Source of the DNA: Gordonia rubripertincta
GTDB taxonomy: Bacteria > Actinomycetota > Actinomycetes > Mycobacteriales > Mycobacteriaceae
Reading direction: 5' to 3'
Length of the DNA: 64,000 nucleotides
Assembly (NCBI RefSeq): GCF_038024875.1
Contig: NZ_CP136136.1
Span: forward strand, 1,240,001 to 1,304,000
Below the pieces are notes generated by a model that ran no database searches, was not told where the DNA came from, and was given only the letters and a program-made list of their open reading frames with translations. Shown piece by piece: positions 33,563-41,688 of this stretch (position 1 is the first letter of the stretch; every line of letters begins with the position of its first letter). Both the position numbers and the translations under genes were made by a program.

Positions 33563-34924
33563 TCAGAAGGCGGTGAGGTACTGGTCCACTTCCCACGGGG
33601 AGACCGCGGCATGCCAGTTGAAGAACTCCTCGCGCTTGAGGCTGGAGAAGTAGGTCGACACCTTGCCCTGGTCTTCGGGCCAGTCCTGGGGGAGTGCGGC
33701 GTCGAGCGCGCCCGCGACGACGGCGTCGGCCTCGAAGGCCTCGACCGCGTGCAGCAGGGTGAGGGGCAGTTCGGCGATGTGGCTGGGCGCTCCGCCGACG
33801 GCGCCGGGGTCGAGGCTGCGCTTGATGCCGTCGAGGCCGGCACCGAGCAGCGCGGCCGCGGCCAGGTACGGGTTGGCTGATCCGTCGCCGCCGCGGAGTT
33901 CCACGCGCTGGTCGTCGGGGACGCGGATGTAGTGGGTCCGGTCGTTGCCGCCGTAGGTGGCCTTGCGCGGCGCCCAGGACGCGCCCGAGCGGGTGGCGGT
34001 GGCGCCGGTTCGCTTGTAGGAGTTGACGGTCGGTGCGATCACGGCCTGCAGCGCCGGGGCGTGCTCGAGGATGCCGCCGATGAACCCGTAGGCGGTGTCG
34101 GACAGGCCGAGTCCGCGGGCGTCTTCGCTGACCTGCGGGAACACCGGCTCACCGCCCTTGGTGAGGGATAGGTGGAAGTGGAGTCCCGAGCCGGTGCGGT
34201 CGGCGAACGGCTTCGGCATGAAGGTGGCGATAAAGCCCTTCTCCGCGGCCATCGCCGAGAGGAGGTAGCGGAGAGTGACGACCCGGTCGGCGGTGGTGAG
34301 CGCGTCGGCGTACTTGAAGTTCTGCTCGAACTGTCCGTTGCCGTCCTCGTGGTCGTTGGCGTAGTTGCTCCAGCCCAGCTGGTTCATGGCAGTGGACACC
34401 GACGTGAGGTGCTCGTACATCCGAGTGAGTCCGCGGACGTCGTAGCAGGGCTGGTCGGAGTCGTCCGCGTCGTCGGCGGTGACGAGCGATCCGTCGCCGG
34501 CACGCTTGAGAAGGAAGTATTCGACCTCGGCACCCACCCACGGCTCGAAGCCGGCGTCGGCGGTCTGCGCGATGAGGGTCTTGAGGATGTTGCGCGGGGC
34601 GAACGGCCACGGCTTGCCCTCGACGTGCGGATCGCACTGGACGACGGCGAGGCCTTCCTTGATGAACGGGATCGGAAGAAAGGAACTCACGTCGGGGATC
34701 GCGATGAGGTCGGGATCCTTGGGCTCCTGGCCGATCGCACCGACCGCGTAACCGGCGAAACCCACTCCCTCCGTGGCGAGTTCGTCGACCGCCTCGACCG
34801 GCACCAGCTTGGCGCACGGCTTGCCGCGGAGGTCGACGAACATGGCGAGGATGAACTTGGTGTCGTTCGCCGCACACAGCTCGGCGAGGGTGCTGGTGTC
34901 AGGGGCTGCGTTGGTGGTGGTCAT
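33563..34924 (-). CDS. glnT: Type III glutamine synthetase-like / gamma-glutamylmethylamide synthetase
   Basis: A 453-residue GS-fold ligase. Metal and substrate motifs include EPWVGAEVEYFLLKR, NDHEDGNGQFEQNFKYADAL, GSGLHFHLSLTKGG, NSYKRTGATATRSGASWAPR and RVELRGGDGSANPYLAAAAL. It belongs to the GlnT group that contains gamma-glutamylmethylamide synthetase (GMAS), which ligates methylamine to glutamate using ATP. The downstream glxBCD-like genes and upstream dimethylamine oxygenase genes favour the GMAS role over ammonia assimilation. It starts a second transcription unit, since a strong terminator separates it from amtB. GlnT by sequence is firm; GMAS is a context inference. Confidence 0.83.
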   Translation of the reverse strand: MTTTNAAPDTSTLAELCAANDTKFILAMFVDLRGKPCAKLVPVEAVDELATEGVGFAGYAVGAIGQEPKDPDLIAIPDVSSFLPIPFIKEGLAVVQCDPHVEGKPWPFAPRNILKTLIAQTADAGFEPWVGAEVEYFLLKRAGDGSLVTADDADDSDQPCYDVRGLTRMYEHLTSVSTAMNQLGWSNYANDHEDGNGQFEQNFKYADALTTADRVVTLRYLLSAMAAEKGFIATFMPKPFADRTGSGLHFHLSLTKGGEPVFPQVSEDARGLGLSDTAYGFIGGILEHAPALQAVIAPTVNSYKRTGATATRSGASWAPRKATYGGNDRTHYIRVPDDQRVELRGGDGSANPYLAAAALLGAGLDGIKRSLDPGAVGGAPSHIAELPLTLLHAVEAFEADAVVAGALDAALPQDWPEDQGKVSTYFSSLKREEFFNWHAAVSPWEVDQYLTAF

Positions 34925-34985
34925 AATGCGCTCCGGGGTCGACTGTAGGTATTGCCTGTCGGAATGTCCACTCGCGTGAACCAGT

Positions 34986-35002
34986 GTCTACCGTTAGTAG
35001 AC
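34986..35002. promoter_or_regulatory. Candidate operator upstream of glnT
   Basis: Inverted repeat GTCTACCGTTAGTAGAC: 6-bp arms around CGTTA, centred 70 bp upstream of the glnT start codon. This suits a dimeric HTH repressor or activator such as the XRE-cupin protein at the operon end. Pattern seen; binding not shown. Confidence 0.4.
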
Positions 35003-35082
35003 CGGTCCTTTGTTTCGCCGCTGTTTCCGCCCGGTGAGCGGACGGTGTCGTTTCAGCACCTCGTGTGACGGGACGAAGAAGA

Positions 35083-35116
35083 CCCGGGACCCACCGTTCT
35101 CACGGTGGGCCCCGGG
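35083..35116 (-). terminator. Strong terminator after amtB
   Basis: A GC-rich hairpin: arms CCCGGGACCCACCGT and ACGGTGGGCCCCGGG (the second pairs with the first apart from one A/C mismatch) with a 4-nt loop. On the minus strand it is followed by CTTCTTCGTC. It begins 25 bp after the amtB stop codon. It separates the oxygenase-amt unit from the glnT-glx unit. Confidence 0.8.
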
Positions 35117-35140
35117 CCGTTGTTCACTTCCTCCGCGCGA

Positions 35141-36502
35141 TCAGACCTGTGCGGGTGGAGTCGAGGAAGGCATCGACTTCTCCACCGACTCGGCAGCTGC
35201 CGCCGGAGACAGGGCGCCCAGGCCGCCGCCCGGGTGGCCGACGCTAGCACTGGGGATCTCATAGGCGGTCTCGGCGTGCAGGACGGTGTCGAGACCGACC
35301 ATCTCGGTCTCCTCGTCGACGCGGATGCCCATGACCTTGTCGAGACCCTTCGCGATGAGCCAGGTCATCACGAACGAGTAGGTGCAGGTGATCGCGATAC
35401 CGGCGAGCTCACGCCAGATGATGTCGGGATCGCCGCCGAAGAGGACACCCTGGACGCCGGCCGGGGCGACATCGGTGGCGAACAGGATGATGCAGAAGGT
35501 ACCCACGATGCCGCCGATGCCGTGCACGGCGAAGGCGTCGAGCGTCTCGTCGACCTTCAGCTTCGACTTGAAGCTCAGCAGGAAGGCGACGACCGCGGCG
35601 GCGAAGATGCCGACGAGGAGGGCACCGAGCGGGGCCATGCTGCTGGCTGCCGGGGTGATGCCGACCAGACCCGCGACGACGCCGGTGATGATGCCCAGCG
35701 AGGTGACATGACCTTCACGCCACTTCTCGATGATCGCGAAGCCGATCATGCCGGCGGAACCGGCGAGCAGCGTGTTCAGGATGACCGACTGGGCGAGGAA
35801 GTTGGCGCCGAGGGCACAGCTGCCGTTGAAGCCGAACCAGCCGAAGAACAGGATGCCGCCACCGAGCATGGTCATCGGCACGTTGTGCGGACGCTCCATG
35901 CGGCGCTTCCGGGCACCCAGCACAACGGCCAGCGCGAGCGCTGCGACACCCGAGTTCATGTGGACCGCGGTTCCGCCTGCGTAGTCGACGATCTCGACCT
36001 TGTTGAGCAGGAAGCCGCCCTTGTAGTTGTCGTCGACATCGGCGGAGAACACCCAGTGGGCCACGGGGAAGTAGACCACCAGGAGCCAGATCGGTGCGAA
36101 GACGAGCCATGCGGAGAACTTCATGCGGCCGGCGGCACCACTGGCCACGATGGCGATGGTGATGGCCGCGAACAGGATGAACCAGGCCGCGAAGTACAGC
36201 GTCTGGGTAGCCCCGGAGGCGTCGTCGGTCAGCCAGTTGGTCAGGCCGATGAAGTCGGTCGGGTTGCCGATGAGGCCCCACCCGCCCACCGACGGCCCGG
36301 ACACGAGTCCGTAGCCGATGACGACATAGAGCACGGCGGTGATGCCGAGGGTCGAGATGACCATCGACATGATGTTCAGCACGTTCTTCGAGCCGACCAT
36401 GCCGCCGTAGAAGAAGGCGAGGCCGGGGAACATGAGCAGGACGAAGACGAAGGCTGCCAGCATCCAGGCCAGGTCGGCGTTAGCCGCGAGAATCGGTTCC
36501 AT
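35141..36502 (-). CDS. amt: Ammonium/methylammonium transporter (Amt family)
   Basis: A 453-residue channel with eleven TM helices. It has FYGGMVGSKNVLNIMSM near the N-terminus, the VDYAGGTAVHMNSGVAALAL signature (contains the first pore His), and FAVHGIGGIVGTFCIILFAT (second pore His). The cytoplasmic tail is Pro/Ala-rich. Amt proteins conduct ammonia and transport methylammonium well, which suits its place between dimethylamine oxygenase and GMAS-type genes. Gap of 63 bp to the upstream DUF3445 gene, strong terminator downstream. No glnK gene follows. Confidence 0.92.
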   Translation of the reverse strand: MEPILAANADLAWMLAAFVFVLLMFPGLAFFYGGMVGSKNVLNIMSMVISTLGITAVLYVVIGYGLVSGPSVGGWGLIGNPTDFIGLTNWLTDDASGATQTLYFAAWFILFAAITIAIVASGAAGRMKFSAWLVFAPIWLLVVYFPVAHWVFSADVDDNYKGGFLLNKVEIVDYAGGTAVHMNSGVAALALAVVLGARKRRMERPHNVPMTMLGGGILFFGWFGFNGSCALGANFLAQSVILNTLLAGSAGMIGFAIIEKWREGHVTSLGIITGVVAGLVGITPAASSMAPLGALLVGIFAAAVVAFLLSFKSKLKVDETLDAFAVHGIGGIVGTFCIILFATDVAPAGVQGVLFGGDPDIIWRELAGIAITCTYSFVMTWLIAKGLDKVMGIRVDEETEMVGLDTVLHAETAYEIPSASVGHPGGGLGALSPAAAAESVEKSMPSSTPPAQV

Positions 36503-36565
36503 GGGCGATCTTTCGGTTCGGAGACTTGAGAAGTCGGTGGTTGTTGCACCAGCAGCTCACGGGCG

Positions 36566-37591
36566 TCATTGACCGCGTAGATAAGCGACGACACTGTCGC
36601 GATAGTCGAGGAATCCCTTGTAGGCGGCGATGTCCTCACCGAGTGTCTCGATGACGGTCGCCAACTGATCGGCCCACTCGGGTATTCGCTTCACGTCCTC
36701 CAGCGAGGCCATGAATGTCCGGATATTGAACGTCACCGCGCCCGACATCGGCAACCGGACGAAGTGTTCCAATTCGATTCGCAGGCGCGCCCTGGCGAAA
36801 TCGCCGTCGGCGACCATGCCCGGGACGTCACCTGCCCAGGCCGGCAGCTCCTCGAGACTGACGTCGAGCTTGTGCGAATCCGAAGCCGAGAGAGTCCAGT
36901 TCACCCTGCGGTACACCTGATCCGCGGGTAGCCTGCGCAAGAACTGTTCGGCGCGGGCGACGATGCCCTCGCGAAGCATGCGCGGGACCGGGGCGTGGAT
37001 GTCGTACATGTCCATACCGACATCGAAGGAGACCGACCACGCCGCGGCGAAGGTCACCACACCGGCGTCGAAGTACAGGTGCCCGTCGCGTTCGGTCACG
37101 AGCAAGAGGTCGTCGGGCACTTCGCGCGCCAGGAACTCCATCGGCCCGTAGGGCAGGGAGTCGGGGGCCCCGAGCACGAATTCCTGGTCGGTGCCGAGGA
37201 TCTCGTTGCGCCAGTGGAACCGGCCGTCACCGTACTCGTCGAGGTGCATCAGGTCGGGATACGAGATGCTGAGGTCGCGCAGGTAGTAGAGCAGCAGGTC
37301 CCAGCAGGCGACCTCCATACCGGCACCGACCCGCGCCCGTGACGGGTCGTTGTCGAGGATCCGCCGGCGTTCGGCCATCATCTCCGGGTACTCCGCACCG
37401 CCGAGATCCACCAGATGCCTGCCCCATTCGCCACCGCGGGTTCGCCGGGGGATGCGGGCGGGTTCGACGTTGACGCTGTAGGAGAACTCCTCGAGGTCGT
37501 CGGGGAACGGCCACGGCAGGTTGGACAGATGGTCCACCGGGCCGGACAAGTAGTCGCGGGTGGATGCGGGCGGGATTGCTTCTGTGGTCAC
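36566..37591 (-). CDS. DUF3445 / haem-dependent oxidative N-demethylase alpha-like (stand-alone copy)
   Basis: A 341-residue protein of the HODM alpha family (PF11927, formerly DUF3445). It shares with the fused paralogue upstream FPxxLExxxYSxNVEPA, WRNEILGTDQEF, YFDAGVVTFAAAWSVSFDVG, IHAPVPRM, RVNWTLSAS and LRIELEHFVRLPMSGAVTFNIRT. In the characterised enzyme this PAS-like subunit binds haem and demethylates dimethylamine with oxygen. GTG 37591 overlaps the stop of the reductase gene by GTGA. It lacks the DmmA-like C-terminal domain that the paralogue carries. Substrate inferred as a secondary methylated amine. Confidence 0.85.
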   Translation of the reverse strand: MTTEAIPPASTRDYLSGPVDHLSNLPWPFPDDLEEFSYSVNVEPARIPRRTRGGEWGRHLVDLGGAEYPEMMAERRRILDNDPSRARVGAGMEVACWDLLLYYLRDLSISYPDLMHLDEYGDGRFHWRNEILGTDQEFVLGAPDSLPYGPMEFLAREVPDDLLLVTERDGHLYFDAGVVTFAAAWSVSFDVGMDMYDIHAPVPRMLREGIVARAEQFLRRLPADQVYRRVNWTLSASDSHKLDVSLEELPAWAGDVPGMVADGDFARARLRIELEHFVRLPMSGAVTFNIRTFMASLEDVKRIPEWADQLATVIETLGEDIAAYKGFLDYRDSVVAYLRGQ

Positions 37592-38577
37592 AGCTCCACC
37601 TCGATGTTCTGGCCCCGGGAAACACAGCACAGCATCGCGTCACCAAGCGCCTTCTCCTCGTCGGACAGGACGAGGTCGCGATGTTCGATAGTGCCTCCGC
37701 GCACGGGGATTCGACATTCGCCGCAGACCCCCTGGCGGCACAGGTTCGGCACCTCGACACCACTGTCGAGGAGACGTTGGAGCAGTGACACCCCAGCCGG
37801 GACGTCGATCCGGTCGCCGGTCGAGGACAGCGTCACGGTGAACGGGTCGCCGGGCTCCTGTTCGGGTGCGGCGAATCGTTCGAGATGGACTCGCGCCGTG
37901 GGCCATCCGGCCTGGGCCGCGAGCTCGGTGTAAGTGTCGAGCAGAGCTGCTGGCCCGCACGCGTAGGCGTGGGTCCCGAGCGGTTGCGCCCGGAATCTCT
38001 CGGCGAGGAGTTCCGTCGTGGCGTCGACCCCCGACACTTCGTGCAGGGTGATGTCGGGCTGCTGGGCGAGCGCGCGGAGATCGTCGAGGTGGGCTCCGCT
38101 GCCGGGCCGGTAGGAGTAGACGATGTCGGCCCGACGCCCCTCCCGGGCCAGCGCCCGTGCGTGCGACAGGACCGGTGTGACGCCGATACCGCCGGCCACC
38201 AGCAGCGCTCCCCGCTGGTCGAGTACCGGTGCGAACATCGACCGGGGTCCCTCCACCTCGACGATCGCATCCTCGGAGAGGTTGTCGTGCAACCAGTCCG
38301 AACCGCCGCCGGCGCCGCGTCGGAGAACCGAGATGCCGTAGGTGTTGGGGTACATGCCGTCGTCGACGAGCGAGTAGGCGTTGCGGTGCTCGCCGGCGGT
38401 GACGATGAGATGGCTACCCGGCTGATACGGCGTGAGGACCTGCGGGGCATCGTCGAGCGGTGCGAACCGGAAGTGGGTGATGTCCTCGGTCAACTGCCGG
38501 ACGGTGACGACCCGCATCGGCCTCGTCGACGTCGTGTAACCCGGGTGCAGATGTGTGGAGATGGCTGCTGCCGTCAT
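37588..38577 (-). CDS. 2Fe-2S flavin reductase (PDR/VanB type), copy B
   Basis: A 329-residue reductase. The flavin site is HRNAYSLVDDG, the nucleotide site is ALLVAGGIGVTPVLSHARAL with YACGPAALLDTY, and a C-terminal plant-type ferredoxin domain carries CRQGVCGECRIP and a later C (LCCVSRG). It passes electrons from NAD(P)H through flavin and 2Fe-2S to an oxygenase. ATG 38577 overlaps the fused DUF3445 gene (ATGA) and its own stop overlaps the second DUF3445 gene (GTGA). It is one of two paralogous reductases, each next to a DUF3445 gene, so it is probably the dedicated partner of the stand-alone copy. Confidence 0.88.
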   Translation of the reverse strand: MTAAAISTHLHPGYTTSTRPMRVVTVRQLTEDITHFRFAPLDDAPQVLTPYQPGSHLIVTAGEHRNAYSLVDDGMYPNTYGISVLRRGAGGGSDWLHDNLSEDAIVEVEGPRSMFAPVLDQRGALLVAGGIGVTPVLSHARALAREGRRADIVYSYRPGSGAHLDDLRALAQQPDITLHEVSGVDATTELLAERFRAQPLGTHAYACGPAALLDTYTELAAQAGWPTARVHLERFAAPEQEPGDPFTVTLSSTGDRIDVPAGVSLLQRLLDSGVEVPNLCRQGVCGECRIPVRGGTIEHRDLVLSDEEKALGDAMLCCVSRGQNIEVEL

Positions 38578-40124
38578 GCTTCGCCTCCCGCGGCCGACGC
38601 CAGAAAGCTGCCCATCATCGGCGAATGGTGTTCGTGGATCTCCAGATCCCGGGCGCAACCGGGGCAGGTGACGATCCCGCCGGCACGGCCCTCGACGCGG
38701 AAGGTGTTGCGGCAGTGCGCACAGTAGAGCGGCAGATCTCGGGTGTGGACGACGAAGGAGGACAGTTCGCCGGGGACGGCTCCGGCCTCGCGCGCGACCG
38801 CCAGCGCGGTCATCACGTCGTACTGGCCACCGGTGACGAGGATGCGGGTGCCGGTGAGCGCTTCGCCGAGGGCGTCGTGGAGGGCCGCCCGATCATGCTC
38901 GTCGGTGAGGGTGTCGAGCACGAGCAGCCGGGTGGCTCCGACGGCCTCGGCCGCCGCGACCCAGTTGCGTGACACGTGCGCGGTCTCGGCGTCGTCGCCG
39001 ATCGCGACCACCAGGAAGGCTGCTCCGGTGGTGTCGACCGCCGGGGGAGTGGTCGGCCACACCGGCATGCCCGGTCCGGTCGGTGCCGGTGTAGTCGGGG
39101 CCGGCGGGGTCGGTGCGGCGTCGCGCAACCACTGGGCCGCGCGATCCCGGTACTTGATGATGCCTTTGTAATCGGCCATGTCCGCGGGCAATTCGGCCAG
39201 GACCTCGGCGGCACGACGCCGCCACGGATCGACGGTGGCCACCTGCTCCAGGGGGAGCATGTAGGTGCGGATCAGGAACATGACCGCACCCGAGTCCGGT
39301 AGTCGGATCAGGTGTTGCACCTCGACACGGAGATGGACGCGACGACCGAACTCGGCGTCGTCGACGAGCTGGATGCTCTCCCGGTCGGGGCCCCACTCGG
39401 GGTAGATCTCGGTCGAGACGTCGAGGCGGCGATCGATGGTGAGTGTCCAGTTGGTCCGCCGGTACGGCTGGTGCGGTTGGAGACGCTTGAGGAACTCGTG
39501 GGCCCGGGTGATGACGCCTTCCTTGCGCACCCGCGGGACGGGCCCGTGGATCTCGAGGAAGCTCATGCCGACGTCGAAGCCGAAGCTCCAGTCGGCGGCG
39601 AAGGTCACCACACCGGCGTCGACGAAGAGTTGGTCGTTGCGGTGGTCGAGGAGGGCGATGTCCTCCTGGACCTGAGAGGTGATGTAGCGCAACGGTTCGT
39701 CGGGCAGAGTGGCGGCGTCACCGTAGCGGAAGTGCTGCTCGATGCCGAGGATTCCGTTGCGCCACACCCATTCATCTGGTCCCGTCGAGCGCAGCTGCAT
39801 CTGCTCCGGATACGCGGCGTCGAGCTCACGCATGAGGGTGAACATCGCATCCCACGCCGCGGGGACCATATGGGGGAGTACCGCGTGGCGGGTCGGGTCG
39901 GCGGCGAGGATCACCGCTCGTTGGGCGAGCTCGGCCCGGTACTCGGAGTCGATGTCGACCACGGCGGTGCCCCACCGGCCGGCCGGTGTCGTGACCGGTT
40001 GCTCGGCCGGTTCGACGTTGGTGCTGTAGCGGTACCGGTCCTCGAGGAACGGGAACGGGAAGCCGGCGATCAGGTCGGTCTCGGCCGAGGTCTTCGCGTC
40101 CGTGTTGTCGAGAGTGCTTGTCAC
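38574..40124 (-). CDS. DUF3445 (HODM alpha) fused to DmmA-like zinc-ribbon domain
   Basis: A 516-residue fusion. Residues about 15-345 are a full DUF3445/HODM alpha domain (WRNGILGIEQHF, DAGVVTFAADWSFGFDVGMS, IHGPVPRV, LRVEVQHLIRLPDSGAVMF). A Pro/Thr-rich linker (TPPAPTTPAPTGPG) follows. Residues about 370-516 resemble the DmmA-like subunit, ending in a zinc ribbon with CAHCRNTFRVEG and CPGCARDLEIHEHHS. A separate DmmA-like gene lies two genes upstream, so the fusion duplicates that function in cis. GTG 40124 overlaps the reductase A stop. Catalysis expected: oxidative demethylation of dimethylamine. Fusion is read directly; the role is from family and context. Confidence 0.85.
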   Translation of the reverse strand: MTSTLDNTDAKTSAETDLIAGFPFPFLEDRYRYSTNVEPAEQPVTTPAGRWGTAVVDIDSEYRAELAQRAVILAADPTRHAVLPHMVPAAWDAMFTLMRELDAAYPEQMQLRSTGPDEWVWRNGILGIEQHFRYGDAATLPDEPLRYITSQVQEDIALLDHRNDQLFVDAGVVTFAADWSFGFDVGMSFLEIHGPVPRVRKEGVITRAHEFLKRLQPHQPYRRTNWTLTIDRRLDVSTEIYPEWGPDRESIQLVDDAEFGRRVHLRVEVQHLIRLPDSGAVMFLIRTYMLPLEQVATVDPWRRRAAEVLAELPADMADYKGIIKYRDRAAQWLRDAAPTPPAPTTPAPTGPGMPVWPTTPPAVDTTGAAFLVVAIGDDAETAHVSRNWVAAAEAVGATRLLVLDTLTDEHDRAALHDALGEALTGTRILVTGGQYDVMTALAVAREAGAVPGELSSFVVHTRDLPLYCAHCRNTFRVEGRAGGIVTCPGCARDLEIHEHHSPMMGSFLASAAGGEA

Positions 40125-41125
40125 AGGGGAACCTCCAGGGTGCCGCCGTCCGCGGCGCGCGAGACGCACGGCATGATGGCATCACCGGCGGACTTCTCCT
40201 CGGCGCTGAGGTAGAGGTCGCGGTGGATGGGTGATCCGCCGGACAGGGGGACGCGGCATTCGCCGCACACGCCCTGTCGGCACAGATTCGGGACCTCGAC
40301 GCCCACCTCCTCCAGGGCTTCGAGCATGCTCTTCCCCGGCGGGACGTCGATGCTGCGGCCGGATTCGGTGAGGTCGACACGGAACGGGTCACCGGCGTCG
40401 AGTGCATCGATGCCGAAACGTTCGAAATGGATCCGGGAATCGGGCCAGCCGGCCGTGACCGCTGCGTCGACGACGGCGTCGATCATCGCCGACGGCCCGC
40501 AGACATACAGGTGGGTGCCAACCGGCTGGACGCGAAGTGCGTCGTCGAGGCGCTCGGTGAACGAGAGACGGTCGGTGAACAGTTCGGCGCGGGCCCGGGC
40601 GAGCGCCGTGACGTCGTCCAGGTGGGCGGCGGCCTCCTCGCGGAAGACGTAGAGCAACTGCACGTCACGTCCCCAACGCACGGCGGCTCGCAGGTGGGAC
40701 ACCATGGGGGTGATGCCGATCCCGCCGGCGACCAGCAGATGCTTGCGGGCGCGGGCGATCGGCGCGAAGGCGCTACGGGGAAGCCCGACGGTCAGCAGGT
40801 CCCCGACGGCGAGTTCGTGGTGCAGCCAGCGGGATCCGCCGTTGCCGCCGTCGACCTCGAGGACCGAGATCGAGTACTGCGTGGGATGGGTGCCGTCGCC
40901 GGTCAGGCTGTAGGCGTTGGAGTGTTCACCCGCGCGCACCACCAGGTGACTGCCCGGTACGAACCCGGGGAGGGCGCGGCCGTCCGGGTCGACGAGCGTG
41001 ATGCTGCGTATGCCGGTGACGGTGGCGTCGATCGCGGCCACGACGAGTCGCATCGTGGGCAGCCGGTCGACGCGTGTCCCCGCTGCGGTACCGGCCGGAT
41101 CTGTTTCTGCGACGGTGATGCTCAC
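40121..41125 (-). CDS. 2Fe-2S flavin reductase (PDR/VanB type), copy A
   Basis: A 334-residue paralogue of the reductase at 37588. It has HSNAYSLTGDG at the flavin site (the Arg of the paralogue is Ser), LLVAGGIGITPMVSHLRAA, YVCGPSAMIDAVVD and the ferredoxin motif CRQGVCGECRVP. Both proteins end in nearly the same LSAEEK/LSDEEK - GDAIMPCVSR pattern, which indicates a local duplication. GTG 41125 overlaps the stop of the DmmA-like gene. Likely reductase component for the fused DUF3445-DmmA oxygenase. Confidence 0.88.
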   Translation of the reverse strand: MSITVAETDPAGTAAGTRVDRLPTMRLVVAAIDATVTGIRSITLVDPDGRALPGFVPGSHLVVRAGEHSNAYSLTGDGTHPTQYSISVLEVDGGNGGSRWLHHELAVGDLLTVGLPRSAFAPIARARKHLLVAGGIGITPMVSHLRAAVRWGRDVQLLYVFREEAAAHLDDVTALARARAELFTDRLSFTERLDDALRVQPVGTHLYVCGPSAMIDAVVDAAVTAGWPDSRIHFERFGIDALDAGDPFRVDLTESGRSIDVPPGKSMLEALEEVGVEVPNLCRQGVCGECRVPLSGGSPIHRDLYLSAEEKSAGDAIMPCVSRAADGGTLEVPL

Positions 41126-41679
41126 TGTTCGACCTCCTCACCGGGGGACAGGGGCTGGGCGGTCTCGGCGGCGACCATGAAGCCCAGGTATTGCCCCGTT
41201 CGACGGGACACGTGGTGGTAGACGAGCAGGTCGCGACGACACCCGGCACAGGGGATGACGTCATCGATCGCCGCTCGGACGCGGGTCACCGACCGACAGT
41301 GCGAACAGAAGACGTCGGCTTCGGTTCGATCATCGGAATCGGTTGTCACGACCTCGATCTCGTCGTCCTCGAGGCCGGCGTTGACGGCAACGGCGCGCAG
41401 CCTCAGTGCCGAACCGGTGTCGGCGACGATCCACACCCGGACACCGACGGTGGCCTCGGCGAGCGCCCCGGCGAGCAGGTCGTCGGCGGTGTCGGCATCG
41501 CCGTGGATTCGAGTGGTGACCAGCGGCGGGCACTGGGCCTCCCAGCGACCCAGTGTGTCGGCGACGTCCCCGACACCGACCAGCAGGTAGGAACTGCCGG
41601 TCGGTGTGGGGTCTGTCGTCTCGACCAGGTCACCAGGTCGCGCCCACGCGGGCACGCTGGAGTACGCGATCTGCGACAT
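41122..41679 (-). CDS. DmmA-like zinc-ribbon subunit
   Basis: A 185-residue protein. The N-terminal 110 residues form an alpha/beta domain (YLLVGVGDVADTLGRWEAQC, GVRVWIVADTGSALRLRAVA). The C-terminal zinc ribbon has CSHCRSVTRVRAAID and CAGCRRDLLVYHHVSRR. This arrangement, ending in YHHVSRRTGQYLGFM, matches the C-terminal part of the fused DUF3445 protein and the DmmA-like subunit of dimethylamine monooxygenase. Start codon near 41679 follows 9 bp after the cupin gene. It probably mediates assembly or electron transfer in the oxygenase; the mechanism is not clear from sequence. Confidence 0.8.
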   Translation of the reverse strand: MSQIAYSSVPAWARPGDLVETTDPTPTGSSYLLVGVGDVADTLGRWEAQCPPLVTTRIHGDADTADDLLAGALAEATVGVRVWIVADTGSALRLRAVAVNAGLEDDEIEVVTTDSDDRTEADVFCSHCRSVTRVRAAIDDVIPCAGCRRDLLVYHHVSRRTGQYLGFMVAAETAQPLSPGEEVEQ

Positions 41680-41688
41680 GGCGGTCGT

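Noticed and set aside
35105..36529. Long plus-strand frame opposite amt
   Set aside because: Asp/His/Gly-rich low-complexity translation typical of the antisense of a high-GC membrane gene; amt itself is unmistakable.
36503..36565. A GlnR box before amt
   Set aside because: No convincing GTNAC-N6-GNAAC pair was found in the short gap, although nitrogen control of this gene would be expected.
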